Both the position numbers and the translations under genes were made by a program. Under the pieces are notes generated by a model, which was not told the origin of the DNA, ran no database searches, and saw only the letters and a program-made list of their open reading frames with translations. A stretch of 64,000 nucleotides of DNA. Origin: Cymbidium sinense. Taxonomy: Eukaryota > Streptophyta > Magnoliopsida > Asparagales > Orchidaceae. Of this stretch, positions 24,601 through 36,589 are shown in pieces. The stretch spans positions 48,986,703 to 49,050,702 of the forward strand of contig CM038214.1 in NCBI GenBank assembly GCA_021442155.1, read 5' to 3'. Within the stretch, counting starts at the first letter, position 1. Every line of letters starts with the position of its first letter.

Positions 24601-25356
24601 AATAAAAAAAATAAAATAAAAAAATCTAAACTAAAAAAATAAACATAAACCTAAAAAATAAACTAAAATAAATAAACTTGAAATAAATAAATTAAACTAA
24701 ATGAAAATAAAAAAACTAAAATTAAAATAAACTAAAATTAATAAAATAAACTAAATAAACTTAAACTGTCGGTTTGTAGTTAAAAAACCATTATTAAATC
24801 CTAAATCCTAGGCAAACCATAGCCCAGTGGCCCCACCACTGATCAAATAGGCTGAAGCCCTGCGTCTAAAACATGTCAACCCCAAACCCTAAACTATAAA
24901 CCCTAAACCACAATACAAGCCCACAAGGCAGCCCAGGCCCTAAACCCTAAAAGACCCTGAGCCACTAAATCCTGAGCCACTGGAGTCCTAAAGGCATGAG
25001 CTCTAGGCTAGCCACCAGGCTGGACGCAGGCAATGATAATACCCCAGGCCACAAAACCTAGAGCCCAAAACCCTGATTTAAACTAGGGCCCTAAACTGAC
25101 GGACCACTGGTGACTTTGGGACCCTAACCTGACAGAGCAGGCCCTCAAACCTGGCCACTTGACCTGGGCACAAACCTAAATCCTTAAACCCAAAACCATA
25201 AACGGCCACTGACCTGGGCTCTGCTAACACAGCATAAATCACAACTCTGAGCTCACAGGACCACTCTAACTCTAAACACAAAAACAAACTAAAGTAAGTG
25301 GCTTAATAAATTAAAAATAAATCTAAACCATAAACCCAATAAACTTAAACCCTAAG
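21690..25356 (+). repeat. Telomere-like composite array, block 7 (3.7 kb)
   Basis: Several cycles without a GRP cassette. Landmark-like motifs lie near 23525, at 23884-23899 and near 24768. A GC-shifted island covers about 24790-25270, where CCCTAAA is replaced by CACTGGCC, CCAGGC and GAGCCC forms. The minus-strand frame at 25078-25287 is a by-product of that island and not a gene. The last 60 bases are a diverged pre-cassette flank. Confidence 0.78.
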
Positions 25357-25803
25357 AATAGGAAGAACCTTGACGGCATGAACATCACTGTAAATCAGGC
25401 TCAGTCTAGATCTGGTGGTGGAGGCGAAGGCAGAGGCGTTGGTTATCATAGTGGTGGTGTGGGATCTGGAGGTGCTGGTGGATATGGAGTAATGGAGGTT
25501 ATGGAGGCCAGAGGAGCGATGGAGGTTACAACCATGGTGGTGGATCATGCTACTAGAGAATCTGGATGGTTCTGATGGGAACTTAAGAAACTGAAGAATG
25601 ACCGAACTGATCTACTACTTATGGAACTATGTATTTATAGTAGAGATGATTCTAGTTATCTAGGGTTTTTAATTTGCTCTATGTGTGCTTATTTTTTATT
25701 TATGTCATTACTTGTCTCTTAAAAAACTTGGTGTGTTACTTGGTTGATGAAATTGAAAAGAAGAAATGTTGAATATGAATTTGTTCTCTGTTTAAAAAAA
25801 AAA
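25357..25803 (+). pseudogene. GRP cassette U8
   Basis: From 25357 the frame reads N, R, K, NLDGMNITVNQAQSRSG and stays in frame to GGYG at about 25490. There a deletion of roughly 25 bases removes part of the GQSSGGYGG repeat and shifts the frame. The ATG of the 65-residue frame 25378-25575 is an Arg-to-Met change inside the protein, not a start. The 3' UTR ends in an A-tract of about ten, joined directly to CCCTAAAAC. Confidence 0.82.
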
Positions 25804-27785
25804 CCCTAAAACTAAACACTAACCTTGACACAAACCTAAACCAAACCCTAAACCTTAAACCCATAAACCCCAAAACTCTACCATAAATCCAAAACCCTAC
25901 ACCTACCCAAAACCTGACCCTAAACCCTAAACCCTAAACTACCCAAACCTAAAACCACAAAAACTAAACCTAAACTATAAAACCTAATAATAAAATAAAT
26001 AAAATAAACCTAAAAAAATAAATAAATAAAATAAAAATTAATTAAACTTAAACTAATCTAAAAGAAAATAAGATAAAAATAAAATTAACTAAAATAAAAT
26101 AAATATAAACTAAACCAAAATTAATAATTAAGAATGAAAACTAAATAAAATAAAACTAAATGTAAAATAAAATAAAATAAACCTAAAATAAAATTAAAAA
26201 ATAAAAAAACCTAAACATAAAATAAAATGCAAAATAAATAAAAAATAAAACCAAAACCCTAAACTAAAAAATCCTAAACATAAAATAAAATAAATAAATA
26301 ATAAAATAAACCTAAAAACTAAAAAAAAACTAAACTAAATTAAATACTAAACCTAAACCTAAACTAAACCAAAACTATCTAAACTTAAACTAAATAAAAT
26401 AAAATAAACTAAAAATAAACCTAAATCTAAACTAAAATAAAACCTAAAAATAAAAAACCTAAAAAAAATGAAATAAGCTAAACCTAAAAAAATAAAATTA
26501 AAACCTAAAAAATAAAATAAAAATTAAACTAAACTAAAATTAAGCATAAACATAAACCTAAACCTAAAAATAAACTAAAATAAAATCCTAAAACTAAAAT
26601 AATAAAACTAAATAAAATAAAAAAAATAAAATTAAAATAAATAAAAGAAATAAACTAAATAAACTTTATGGGTTTGCTTAATTTAAAAAAACCCATAAAC
26701 CATAAACCACTACCCCACCCTAAACCTGATCCAGGCCCAAGATCCTAGCCCTGGGCCACAGGCCACTGAAAATGACCCTGAATCTGATCCCAGGCACTGG
26801 GCTTTGACTCTGACTATAACCATAAACTGGCCCAGTCCTAACCACACTAGCCACAGGCCTGATCCAGAGCTGGGCCACAGACCCTAAGGCTGGGCCACTG
26901 AGACTGGGCCACTGAGCCCCTAGCCACAGACTGATTCACCTGAGAGGCCCAGTCTAGCCACCAGGCCTGGGCCTGGGCCTAAACTATAGGCTGTGAGTTC
27001 TTGGACCTCAGGGCTCCCAGGCCACTGAGGGCAGGCTGAGCTGAGCTAAACTGAGCCCTGAGGCCTGGGCCACACAAGACCCTGAGCCCAGGCCCTGGGC
27101 CACTGGGCTAGAGCCCAGGCCTGAGGCTAAAACTAAACTAAAGATAAAATAAATAAAATAAATAAAATAAACTTAAACTTAAATAAAGATAAAATAAAAT
27201 AAAACCTAAACCTAAACCTAAAAAATAAAAATAAACTAAAATAAATTAAATAAAAAAAATAAAAAAATTAAACCATATAAAATAAAATAAAACTAATCAT
27301 AAAATAATAATAAAATAAAAAATAAAATAAAATAAACTATAAAACCTAAATAAAACCTCAAAATAAAAACTAAAATAAAATAAAAAAAAACCTAAACCTA
27401 AACCTAAAATAAAAAATAAAATAAAATAAATAAATAAACAAACTACACTAAAATAAAATAAACTAAAACAAATAAACCTAAACCTAAACCAAATAAGTAA
27501 ACCTAAACTAAACCTAAACTAAATAAAATAAAATAAACCAAAATAAATCTAAACCTAAACTAAAATAAACCTAAAATAAATGAAAAATAAAAAACCTAAA
27601 ACCTAAACCTAAAAAAAATAAAATAAATACCTAAACCAAAAATAAAAATAAAATGTAAAAAAATAAAATAAATATAAAACTCAATTAAAAATAAACCTAA
27701 ACTTAAAATAAACTAAAATAAAACTTAAACTAAAATAAATAAACTAAATAAATATACAAAATAAAAAAAAACCTAAACCTACAAA
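25804..27785 (+). repeat. Telomere-like composite array, block 8
   Basis: CCCTAAA-type DNA (25804-25990) then an AAATAAA phase to 26660. A landmark variant 'tatgggtttgcttaattt' lies at about 26667-26685. It is followed by the most GC-rich island in the window (26700-27125), then a further AAATAAA phase to the U9 remnant. No gene. Confidence 0.8.
26700..27125 (+). repeat. GC-shifted telomere-like island
   Basis: 425 bases in which the CCCTAAA motif is converted to CCTGGGCC, CACTGAGCC, CCAGGCCTGGG and similar forms. Most differences from the normal repeat are A to G or T to C. It sits right after a landmark motif, the position occupied by CCCTAAA-type DNA in other units, so it is a variant of that phase and not foreign DNA. 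Confidence 0.7.
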
Positions 27786-27898
27786 TATGGGTTGCTCATT
27801 TTTTTATGTAGCTTTATCTTAGAAAATTTTGGGTTTACTTGGTTGATGAAATTAAAAGAATAAATGTTGAATCTAAATTTATTCTCTGTTAAAAAAAA
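27786..27898 (+). pseudogene. GRP cassette U9, 3' UTR remnant only
   Basis: Only the last 113 bases of the cassette are present: 'tatgggttgctcattttttt', 'ttgatgaaattaaaagaataaatgttgaat', then 'ctctgtt' and eight A residues. The coding part is absent. The left end joins AAATAAA/CCTAAA DNA, so this is a truncated unit and confirms that the 3' UTR and A-tract travel with the array. Confidence 0.8.
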
Positions 27899-29041
27899 CC
27901 TTAAACCTACACTAAACTAAACCAAACCCTAAACCTAAAACCAAGCTAAACCCAAAAAACCTAAATCTTAAACTAACCACAAAACAAATGCTAAAACTAA
28001 ACTAAAAGTAAATACAACTAGAAAATAAAAATAAAAACTATGCCAAAATAAAATAAAATATATAATAAAATAAAAACCTAAACTAAAACTAAACCTAAAT
28101 GTAAGAAATAAAATAAACTAAATAAAATAAAATAAATAAAAACCTAAACTAAAATAAAAAATAAAAATCCTAAATAAAATTAAAACTAAACCTAAAATAG
28201 AAAAAATAAAATAAAAACTAAATAAAAACCTAAACCTAAGAAATAAACCTAAAATATAAAACTTTAAAATAAGTCAAAAATAAAACCTAAACCTTAAAAT
28301 AAAAAAAAACTAAACCTAAAATAAAAATAAAATAAATAAATAAATAAACTAAACTTAAACTAAAATAAACTAAAATAAAATAAATAAAACCTAAACTTGG
28401 ACCTAAAATAAACTAAACTAAACCTAAAATAAAAATAAATAACTAAAATAAACTAAAATAAACTAAATAAACTAAAAAAACCTAAAATAAAACCTAAAAC
28501 CTAAACCAAGAAATAAATAAAGAAACTAAACCTAAAATAAAAATAAACTAACAATAAAAATAAAAATAGAACTCAAATAAAAAAATAAACTACTAAAATA
28601 AACTAAAATAAAACTTAAACAAAATAAATAAACTAAAATAAATAAACTAAACTAAATAAAAATAAAAATAAAATAAACTCAAATAAATTAAAAATAAACT
28701 AAATAAAATAAGACCTTCGAGTTTACTTAATTTAAAATAAAAATAAAAAAATAAAAAATAGAAAAATAAATCTAACCTAAAACTAACCACTAAACCACAG
28801 ACAAACCTAAACACTAAACCTAAACCTGACCCTAAACCCTAAACCCCAAACCTAAATCATAAAACCCTAAACCTTAAACCCCAAATCTAAACCTAAAATT
28901 GTAAACCCTAAACACTAAATCTAAACTCTAAACCTTAAAACCTAAAACCACAAACCCCAAACCCCAAACCACAAACCCCAAAATTAAACCCTTAACACTA
29001 AATCTTAAACCCTAAACCATAAACTAACCCTAAACCCTAAG
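27899..29041 (+). repeat. Telomere-like composite array, block 9
   Basis: CCTAAA/AAATAAA phase to 28710, a landmark 'cgagtttacttaattt' (28716-28733), then CCCTAAA-type repeats (28780-29041). The usual 'agtaactaaataaatt' flank before the next cassette is missing here. Confidence 0.8.
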
Positions 29042-29452
29042 AATGGGAACCTTGATGATAAGAAAATCACTGTCAACTAGGCTCAGTCTTGATCTAGCGG
29101 TAGAGGCGAAGGTAGAGGCGATAGTTATCATAGTGGTTGTGGGGGATCTGGAGGTGGTGGTCAGAGTAGTGGTGGTTATGGAGGCAGCTGGAGCGATGGA
29201 GGTTATAGCTATAGTGGTGGTAGAGGGAGAGATCCGGGATATGATGGTGGATCACCTACTGAGAAAGAAGATGATCCAATCTTGCTTATGGAATTGTCTT
29301 TATAGTAGAGAAAGTTCTACTTATCTAGGGTTTTGATTTGCTTTATGGGTTTATTTATCATTGCTTGTATCTTAGAATACTTGGGATGATACTTGGTTGA
29401 TAAAATTGAAAAGAAAAAATGTTGAATATAAAATTATTCTCTATTTAAAAAA
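29042..29452 (+). pseudogene. GRP cassette U10
   Basis: The opening lacks the Gln codon (NG-NLDDKKITVN) and then has TAG in place of Gln in VNQAQ. The Gly-rich part is shortened: a GGAGGY-coding stretch is missing and the segment between YDGGS and the stop is mostly gone. The 3' UTR is shorter than in other copies (the 'gctctatgcgtgctcatttt' part is reduced) and the A-tract is short. It is the last cassette before the telomere-repeat-free island. Confidence 0.8.
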
Positions 29453-29785
29453 CATTAAATCTTAAACCCTATACTCTAAACTAAAACTTAAATCATAAAC
29501 CAAAACCTAAACTAAACCCTAACCCTACACCCAAAACCCTAAACCCTAACACTAAATAGTAAACCTTAAACCATAAACCCTAAACCCAAACCTAAACCAC
29601 AAACCTACTACATAAACCTAAACCCCAAACCCTAACCACAAACCTAAAACCATAAACCTAAACCCAAACCTAGACCACAAACACTGACCTAAACTCCAAA
29701 CCTAAACCCTAAAAACTAAACTAACCCTAAACTACCCCAAACTAAACCCTAAATAACCCTAAACCTAAACCTAAACCTTTAATAA
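29453..29785 (+). repeat. Telomere-like array, right edge of the first array
   Basis: CCCTAAA-type repeats with CCCTAAC, CACAAACC and CCCAAACC variants, ending abruptly at about 29780, after which telomere-like sequence is absent for 16.6 kb. Confidence 0.8.
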
Positions 29786-31380
29786 AGATGCCATTAGGGT
29801 AGATCTAAAGTGACCTAATCTTAACATAGTTATGATAGAAAATGTCTTCAAGAGACTTTCCTTTGACTATTAGAGATTTGAATACCTAAACCTAACCCAA
29901 ATCATATTATAATACCAATATTATAGTATAATTTAGCATCATATATTTGAGCATGTAGTGATGTGTTTTGGATGTTAAAAGATGTTTTGAAATATTTTAG
30001 TATATTATGGTATTGTATACATATTAATATAAATCATAAATATATTGATTTAATAAATCAGATGATGAAATTTGTTAAATTTAAAGTGGGAATTAGGTTG
30101 TAGTACCAAAGGTGTGCTACACCACTTGTAATATAAAAAGTAAGATTTTATGTTCAAAATATCTATTATATGATGTAGCATAGTATAGCATCATATATCA
30201 TAATATATTATTCTGTGAATTTTAAATTCTTTTAGTATTTTACAATCATGCAGTCAAGCCTACACTAGCATTATTTATAAAATGTTTATTTAGACTTTAA
30301 AATGGTGGAATTTGGCCAAATTCATAATAGGTAGAGCTTGGCATCATAATATATTATTTTAATTTAAAATATGTAACTGATACGCCTAAAATATATAGTT
30401 TTTTTTGTTTAGATTAATTTTATGATTTTTTATCTTAAGCAATCCCTTGTGATGTGATATGCAATATAATATAATATAATATAATATATTATAGTGTAAT
30501 ATAATATAGGATGCCATAACATAGTGTAGCATCATGCATTATAGCATACTATTATGTATTATTACTTATTTGTTAGCATATTTTAGTTTCTTATAGTATG
30601 ATGTAGTAGAGTTTGTATTGGTATAATTCATAAAAATATTGATTTATAGGCTGAGATGATGGGATTTGGCCAAATTTAATGTAAGCTTTAGGGAACAAAA
30701 TTGGGGTGTGCTATGGTGTGTCATTTATTCAAAAGAATGGAATTTTGCATCCAAAATAAATGTTCATTTTTCAACCAAATTTTATAAATTTTTTGCTTAA
30801 AGTGATTCATTTAAGGTGTAATGTAAGATAATATATTATATGAAAGTATATTAAAATATAATGTATAACTTAACATATATATGAATGTGGTGGTGTGTTA
30901 CTAAATGCTATTGTACATTTTAGTATGTTTTACTTTTGTTATAATACATTGGGTTAAAACTCACAAAAATGTTAATTTGAAGGTTGAGATGGAAGAATTT
31001 GGCCAAATTCATGGCACACACCAAAAAACAACACAAAAATATACTATTTTGTACCACATTTCTAATAGAAAAATAACAATTTTACATCCAAAATGAACAT
31101 TATTCATATTTTGAGAAAATTTTGTTATTTTTTTCAAGTGATTGTAATGTTAGAAAATATATTTTATTACAACAAATTATAATATAACATCATATATTAT
31201 AATATAATATAGTGTGTTAATTTACACTATAATATGTTTAGCATGATATTGTATAGTTAGTTTGAGCTTGCACCATCACAAATCATAAAATGATGATTAC
31301 AATGTTGAGATGATGTAATTTGAATGAATACATTGTTAGGATTTTGGTTAAAGTATTAAAGGTGTGCATAAGAGAAGAAA
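29786..31380. repeat. AT-rich satellite, about five units of ~330 bp
   Basis: A degenerate tandem repeat. A recognisable core ('..cataaaaatattgatttataggctgagatgatggaatttggccaaattcat..') recurs at about 30030, 30280, 30630, 30960 and 31285. Spacings are about 245, 350, 330 and 325 bases. Between cores are TATAATATAATAT runs with 'tagcatcata' motifs. The open frame at 30905-31096 lies across one unit and has no sign of being a gene. The satellite separates the telomere-like array from the retroelement fragments. I do not recognise the family. Confidence 0.65.
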
Positions 31381-31960
31381 TAAGATTTTGTGAGAATTCC
31401 ATGTTAAGGACATGGAGGGAGATCCATTACGGGATCACACATGCATTGGACATGACATGTGAGGGATCTATGTCGAGGGTGTAGAATAAAAAAATTTATT
31501 GGGGATAATGTTTCAATTTGATTTGATTATACGACTTGTGGAAAGAAGATCCGGGAAAAAAAATCTATAATCTTCCAGGGATTAAATCGAGTCGACATTA
31601 ATTTGTTTTATTTTAATTGATGTGGAGGCATATCTAATAGAGATATGGGCTCGAGTCCGCTGGGGATCGGGTATATGAACCTTCCATTAGGGAAGTAGGT
31701 TTATCTATTGGGGATTGGGATTTGAATTTGATTTCATAAATTTTTTTTGGGGATGTATCCACTAAGAATAAGAGTTTGGTTTGATTTCTTTGATTTAGAC
31801 TCTATTGGGGGAGTTGGTTTAATTTGGCTCCACTGGAGAGGTTGGTTTTGAATTTGATTTATTTGCTTGACTTGTTTATATATGATTTAAGCTCCACTAG
31901 GGAGAAGGGTGTGATTTAACTCCACTGGGGAAATAAGATTGGGTTTAATTTAATCTGAAT
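31381..31960. other. Non-coding, G/T-rich '(t)ccactgggga' segment
   Basis: No gene. Repeated phrases of the type 'tccactggggag/aaataag' and 'tttgaatttgattt' occur five or more times between 31600 and 31950. They resemble the short degenerate repeats next to the primer-binding site or in the 3' UTR of some plant Ty3/gypsy elements. It continues smoothly into the ~370-bp tandem array on its right. Confidence 0.4.
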
Positions 31961-33875
31961 TAATGTATGGACCCCGTTGGTGTGCAATGGAACCATTGAG
32001 AAAAAGCTATATTAGCTTTGACTTGCCTCATGTTTACAAATCCAAATGCATACTCTACCGGCTGCGGGGTAGAGCTAGCCAACCTAAGGGTTTCCTTTGG
32101 TGTGCAACATGCTAGGAAGAAGGCGTCTTACATCTTCAAAGAGGAACAACTGTTGGGGTGACCTGTTGGATGCACAAAAGCACGACTTTGGGGCGACTAC
32201 TAAGTGAATGCCACTGAGGACTTATGTCAACTCAAATAGTCTGGAAGAATTTTATCATTATTTCATGTGATTTGATATGGTTTATTTGGTTTAGTTTGAT
32301 TTTGAATTGAGGGCATATTCATTGGGGATGTGAGCTCAGTCAAATTTAAAAGATTTAATTTATGGACCATGTCAGTGTGTGATGGACCCACTGAGAAGGG
32401 GCTATATGGACTTGTCCTATCTCAAATTTACAAATCCAATGAGATAGTCTACTAGCTATGGGGTAGAGCTAGCCAACCTAAGGGGTTGCCTTTTGGTATG
32501 CAACGTGCTAGATGAAGGCATAGCGGACTTACATCTTCTAAAGAAGAACACAGGGTGACCTATTTGGATCTGTGAGCGACTAGGCTGAGTGAATGCGAGG
32601 ACTTATATCAACTCAAAGTAGTGGAAGAATTTTATCATTATTTCATGTGATTTGATATGGTTTATTTGGTTTAGTTTGAGAATTGAGGGCATATTCCTTT
32701 CAATGTGATATATATTTTGTTTATATTTATGGACCATGTTGGTGTGATGGACCCTTGAGAAGGGGCTATGTCGGACTTGATCTATCTCAAATTTACAAAT
32801 CCAAGGAGAATCTACTAGCATGGGGTAGGCTAGCCAATAATTCTTTGGTGTCATGATTGTCAAAAAAGAGGCATACGAGACTTATATCTTCTAAGGAGGG
32901 AAAAAGGTGAGTTGGTAGCCCAAAATAAAATATGACTTAGGGGCGACTCTGAGTGAATGCCTGGACTTATATCAACTCAAGAGTGTTGGGAGATTCTATG
33001 GGGAGATAGCAACTAAAGGATGTCTTCTTGAGAAAAGTCAGTGGTGTCCTCTAATTCATAAGTGAATATATTTTATTTATATGTTTGTGTGGACTATTGG
33101 TGTCAGGACCACATAAGAAGGAAAATAGGCAGACTATCATCTTGGACCATGGGAGAATCTATATATCATGGATGGATTCCCAACCACATATGTGGTTCTA
33201 TGAAGAACTATCAAGATAGTAATATGTCTAAATGGGAATCAAGGATGTGATCAAAAAATAGTGAGGGAGGTGCTAGGGCATTATCTTGAGCCCTAAAAGA
33301 AATCTTATATAGGTGTATGGTGGCCAATGAGAAAGCATAGAAGACTTACATACATGTGGTGTATCTAAGGTGCAAGATCAACCAACCTAAGGTGTATGAT
33401 CAACATGAGTGGTGTATCTATCACATAGTGAGAACCAACCAACTAACATGCCCATCGATGTAATGATCAATCTAAAAGAAAGAATGTAGCTTACAACTTT
33501 CCAGTGGAACTCATCATGAGATAGTCTATCATTGATGGGATATACTATCACTAGAATGCACTAATAAGCATTGATCGAGGAAGGATTGGACCAGACTTGC
33601 TCATGAAAGGATCCACAAGAGGACTTATCCTAAACTCAAATATACTTGACCCAATGAGGCTAATTCAAGAAGAAAGCATAGCACACTCACATACTTAAAT
33701 CCAACATGAGGTAGCTTAACTATGTACAAACAAACAAGCTGTTCATGATGTGCAATGGCCAAATAAAAGGAAAATGTAGCACTTACATCCTCCAAAACAG
33801 AAGACCACTAGGGTGACACATTGGTGGATAAGTCGAATGAGCATTGAGTGATGCCACTTCTATCTCAACTTCATG
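31961..33875. repeat. Tandem array of ~370-bp units in retroelement 3' UTR
   Basis: Each unit contains 'tatggaccatgtcggtgtg.gatggaccca.tgag', 'tacaaatccaa', 'ggggtagagctagccaacctaagg', 'gacttacatcttctaa', 'agggtgacc' and 'gcgac..ctgagtgaatgcc...gacttatatcaactcaa'. Unit ends fall at about 32237, 32617 and 32982; more decayed units continue to about 33875. Units 2 and 3 (32260-32980) are the closest pair, including a shared 'gaagaattttatcattatttcatgtgatttg'. The position next to the end of pol fits the 3' UTR tandem repeats known from the Tat/Ogre lineage. Frames at 32603-32863 and 33062-33250 are not genes. Confidence 0.65.
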
Positions 33876-34099
33876 ATAAAAGATATGTGTTTATTTTATA
33901 TGTTTTTGTGTAGTTTGTATTTGTTTTACATCGATGAAGGATAATATGCCTCTCTGGTTCCTTACACCAACCCTAAACACATTGTGGTGGATTCAAAAAC
34001 AAGAATACTTTCAATATGGAAGAGATTGAATTTGAAATGGTATTTTCATTGATGATAATTATTTTCAAACATGATTTATAATATTTCTTTAAGTAGATC

Positions 34100-34990
34100 C
34101 CAATGGTTGGAAGCATTGGGAGCTCTCACTCATGATTAATAAGTTGATAAGATCTTCTTGGTATGCCTTCTATGGCAAAGGGCCATCCCAAGTGTGTTCA
34201 AACTTGCCTCCCATCTTTGATGGGCAAATTAATCTCCTTAACCAAAAATGATCTCTTACTTGAAAAGCTCTAGAAGAACCAACTTGTTGTGAGCTTGAAT
34301 CATTTTAACTTTGTACAACTCAAGGTTTTAGCTTGCTCATTCTCTTCTCAAACCTTCAAGATCTTCTAATACGGCGTTACTTTATTGATCTTGCTACCCA
34401 TGACTATCTTTAGTGATGGGAGTTGGACTTCTAATGGTAGACGGCTTTGGACACTTAGGATAAAGGAGTAAATTGAGTTGGAGTTCTATATGTGGTGTGG
34501 TAGGTAGGCTTGAACTACGCTCATGACAATAAAGTGAGTGTCTTTTTAGTATTTAGATGAGAGTTTTATTGAAGGCTTCTACTAAGTGATTTGCCCTCGG
34601 GTTGTTGATGGTAGAATATCTCCAATCTATGCTATGTCTCTAGGCAAAGTTGTTGATCTTGGTACTCTTGAATGCAGTACCATTATCATATATAATTCAT
34701 CGAGGTACTCCAAACCTATATACGATACAGTTCCTAATAAACTAGAGCACATGCTGAGTTGTGACCTCTCTAAGTGGAATCATTTTCATCCACGGAAAAG
34801 TAGTTAGTAGCAACTAAGATGAACCAATGACCCTTGGAAGTAGGAGGATCAATTAGACCCACTATGTCAATACCATAACATTCGAATGGCCATGAGGTCA
34901 ATGTAGGATGTAGAATGTTGGATGGTTGGTGTAGGACCACATCGTTTATTTGACATTAGTGGCATTGCCTAGCCGTATCAATGCAATCTT
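34100..34990 (-). pseudogene. Retrotransposon integrase remnant
   Basis: Reading leftwards: a CHxC-type block of the zinc-binding domain, then LHPTLTSWPFECYGIDIVG with the first catalytic Asp, then GHWFILVATNYF (usual ATDYF, Asp to Asn). After a gap come FGVPR, IIYDNGTAF (second Asp) and NPRAN.LVEAFNKTLI (catalytic Glu). AYRTTYRTP-like and 'INLPIKDG' phrases further left (to about 34100) are the C-terminal DNA-binding part. All three catalytic acids survive, but in several frames separated by stops. Confidence 0.75.
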
Positions 34991-35543
34991 TGATCATCGA
35001 TGACCAGTAGTATCCTAGTCTCTAAATCTTGGCTTTCATTTTTGAATCGGATTGGTTGGCTCCACATAATCCTAAGTGTGCCTCAGTCACGATCTTATAG
35101 GCTTCATGCTTGAACCACGTATGATCGAAAGACTACCAAAATAAGACACCATCAATAAGAGCATAGGAAAGTGCTCTCTACTTCATCTGATGGGCTTGAG
35201 ACTTCTCTTGAAGTAGTTTGCCTTTATTTAGGTAATTCATGAATGATTTCCTCAAATCTAACTCCTCATCCTTCTTGGCAATGGCAACCTCCCCATCAAG
35301 AGAGTATTTTTTGATGAGTTCAATATCAATAAGGGATAACACTTGTTTATTTTGGACCTTTATTGATATGGACTCATCTTTTGAACATGTCAACTCCTTG
35401 ACATATGCTACAACATTCTCTCCTTAAGGAATCTTATAACTAGCAACCTCTGCGATTTGGGCCAACAACTCTATGGTGTACTTATTGTAGGACCCAGCAA
35501 TTTAGTTGATAACTAGTTAAGAATCCCTAAAGATGTTGATGTT

Positions 35544-35753
35544 CTAGATGCTTAGAGTAATAGATAACTCCAGATTGGCAATCAGAGCCTTATATTCAGC
35601 TTCATTGTTGGTGCGAGGATTGGACAAATGATATGAGAATCTCATCACATCATGGTCCAGAGTTAAGAGAACTATTCCTACCCTTACCATTCTTGGAATA
35701 GTAGATTGTGGTTCTTCTCCTCTTTGAGAGGAAGCTACAACATCAAAGTACAT
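35544..35753 (-). pseudogene. Retrotransposon RNase H remnant
   Basis: 69 residues starting MYFDVVASSQRGEEPQS and containing SNPRTNNEAEYKALIANLEL. They correspond to the first Asp (YFD) and the Glu-containing helix (NNEAEYxALI) of RNase H, which degrades the RNA template during reverse transcription. The Gly after YFD (usually DGA) is Val. The later catalytic Asp of the SDSQ block was not found in the same frame. The following 35178-35393 frame resembles the RNase H-integrase connection but is uncertain. Confidence 0.75.
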
Positions 35754-36589
35754 CTCCTAGTGGTGAATGCCAGTATCCCCAAAGTTTATGAATTATTCAT
35801 CAGAGAGATCATCACTAAGCTGAGAGTTAATAGGAAGTGGGTTGTTGCTAAAAAATTTGCTAGCAATTGTCCTTTCATCGAAGAGAGGTACGAAGGTAAT
35901 GTCAAACTGAGAGGATCATTGATCAAAAAACCGAAAAACATCAACCGTCATGAGATACTATAATGGATTGATCCTAGAGATTAAGTTCATCTTATGAGGA
36001 AGCATGTAGTGTTGTAGCTTTTGGGATGCAAAGATTAAACCTAGAAAATGCTTCTCAATGGATGGATAATTAGCCTCAACAGGGATTAGATGACGGTTGA
36101 GGTAGTAAAGTACCTATTCTTTGCCTTCATCATTTACTTGGGCCAACAAAGCACCAAAGAGTCATCTAATGCAGTTGTGTAAAGTATGAGCGATTTGCCC
36201 GAGATAAAGGCTGCTAGAATCAGTGAATCATTAGGTATTGCTTGATGTCTTCAAAGACATGCTCACACTTGTCATCTCACTTGAACTTGGCATCCTTTTT
36301 AACAAGTGTTGAGAATAGCTGACATCTTCTTGATAAATTGGATAGAAAGCATCATAGATATGCTAACCATGCTTGTAATGATCTAAGTTGAGTTTAACTT
36401 TTAGGGGTGCAATTCTAATATCGCCTGATCTTCTCCAAAATGATTTGATTCCTTGGTGTCGGACAATAAATCAAAGGAATTTTTTTGAAGCTACTCTAAA
36501 TGCACACTTCAGAGGATTCATTTTGAGGTTAAATGGTCCTAACTATTTAAAAATTACTTTCAAGTCAAAGATATGGTCTTCTTTTTCTC

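Noticed and set aside
25078..25287. 69-residue minus-strand frame with ordinary-looking composition
   Set aside because: It falls exactly on a GC-shifted telomere-like island, whose repetitive sequence alone explains the open frame.
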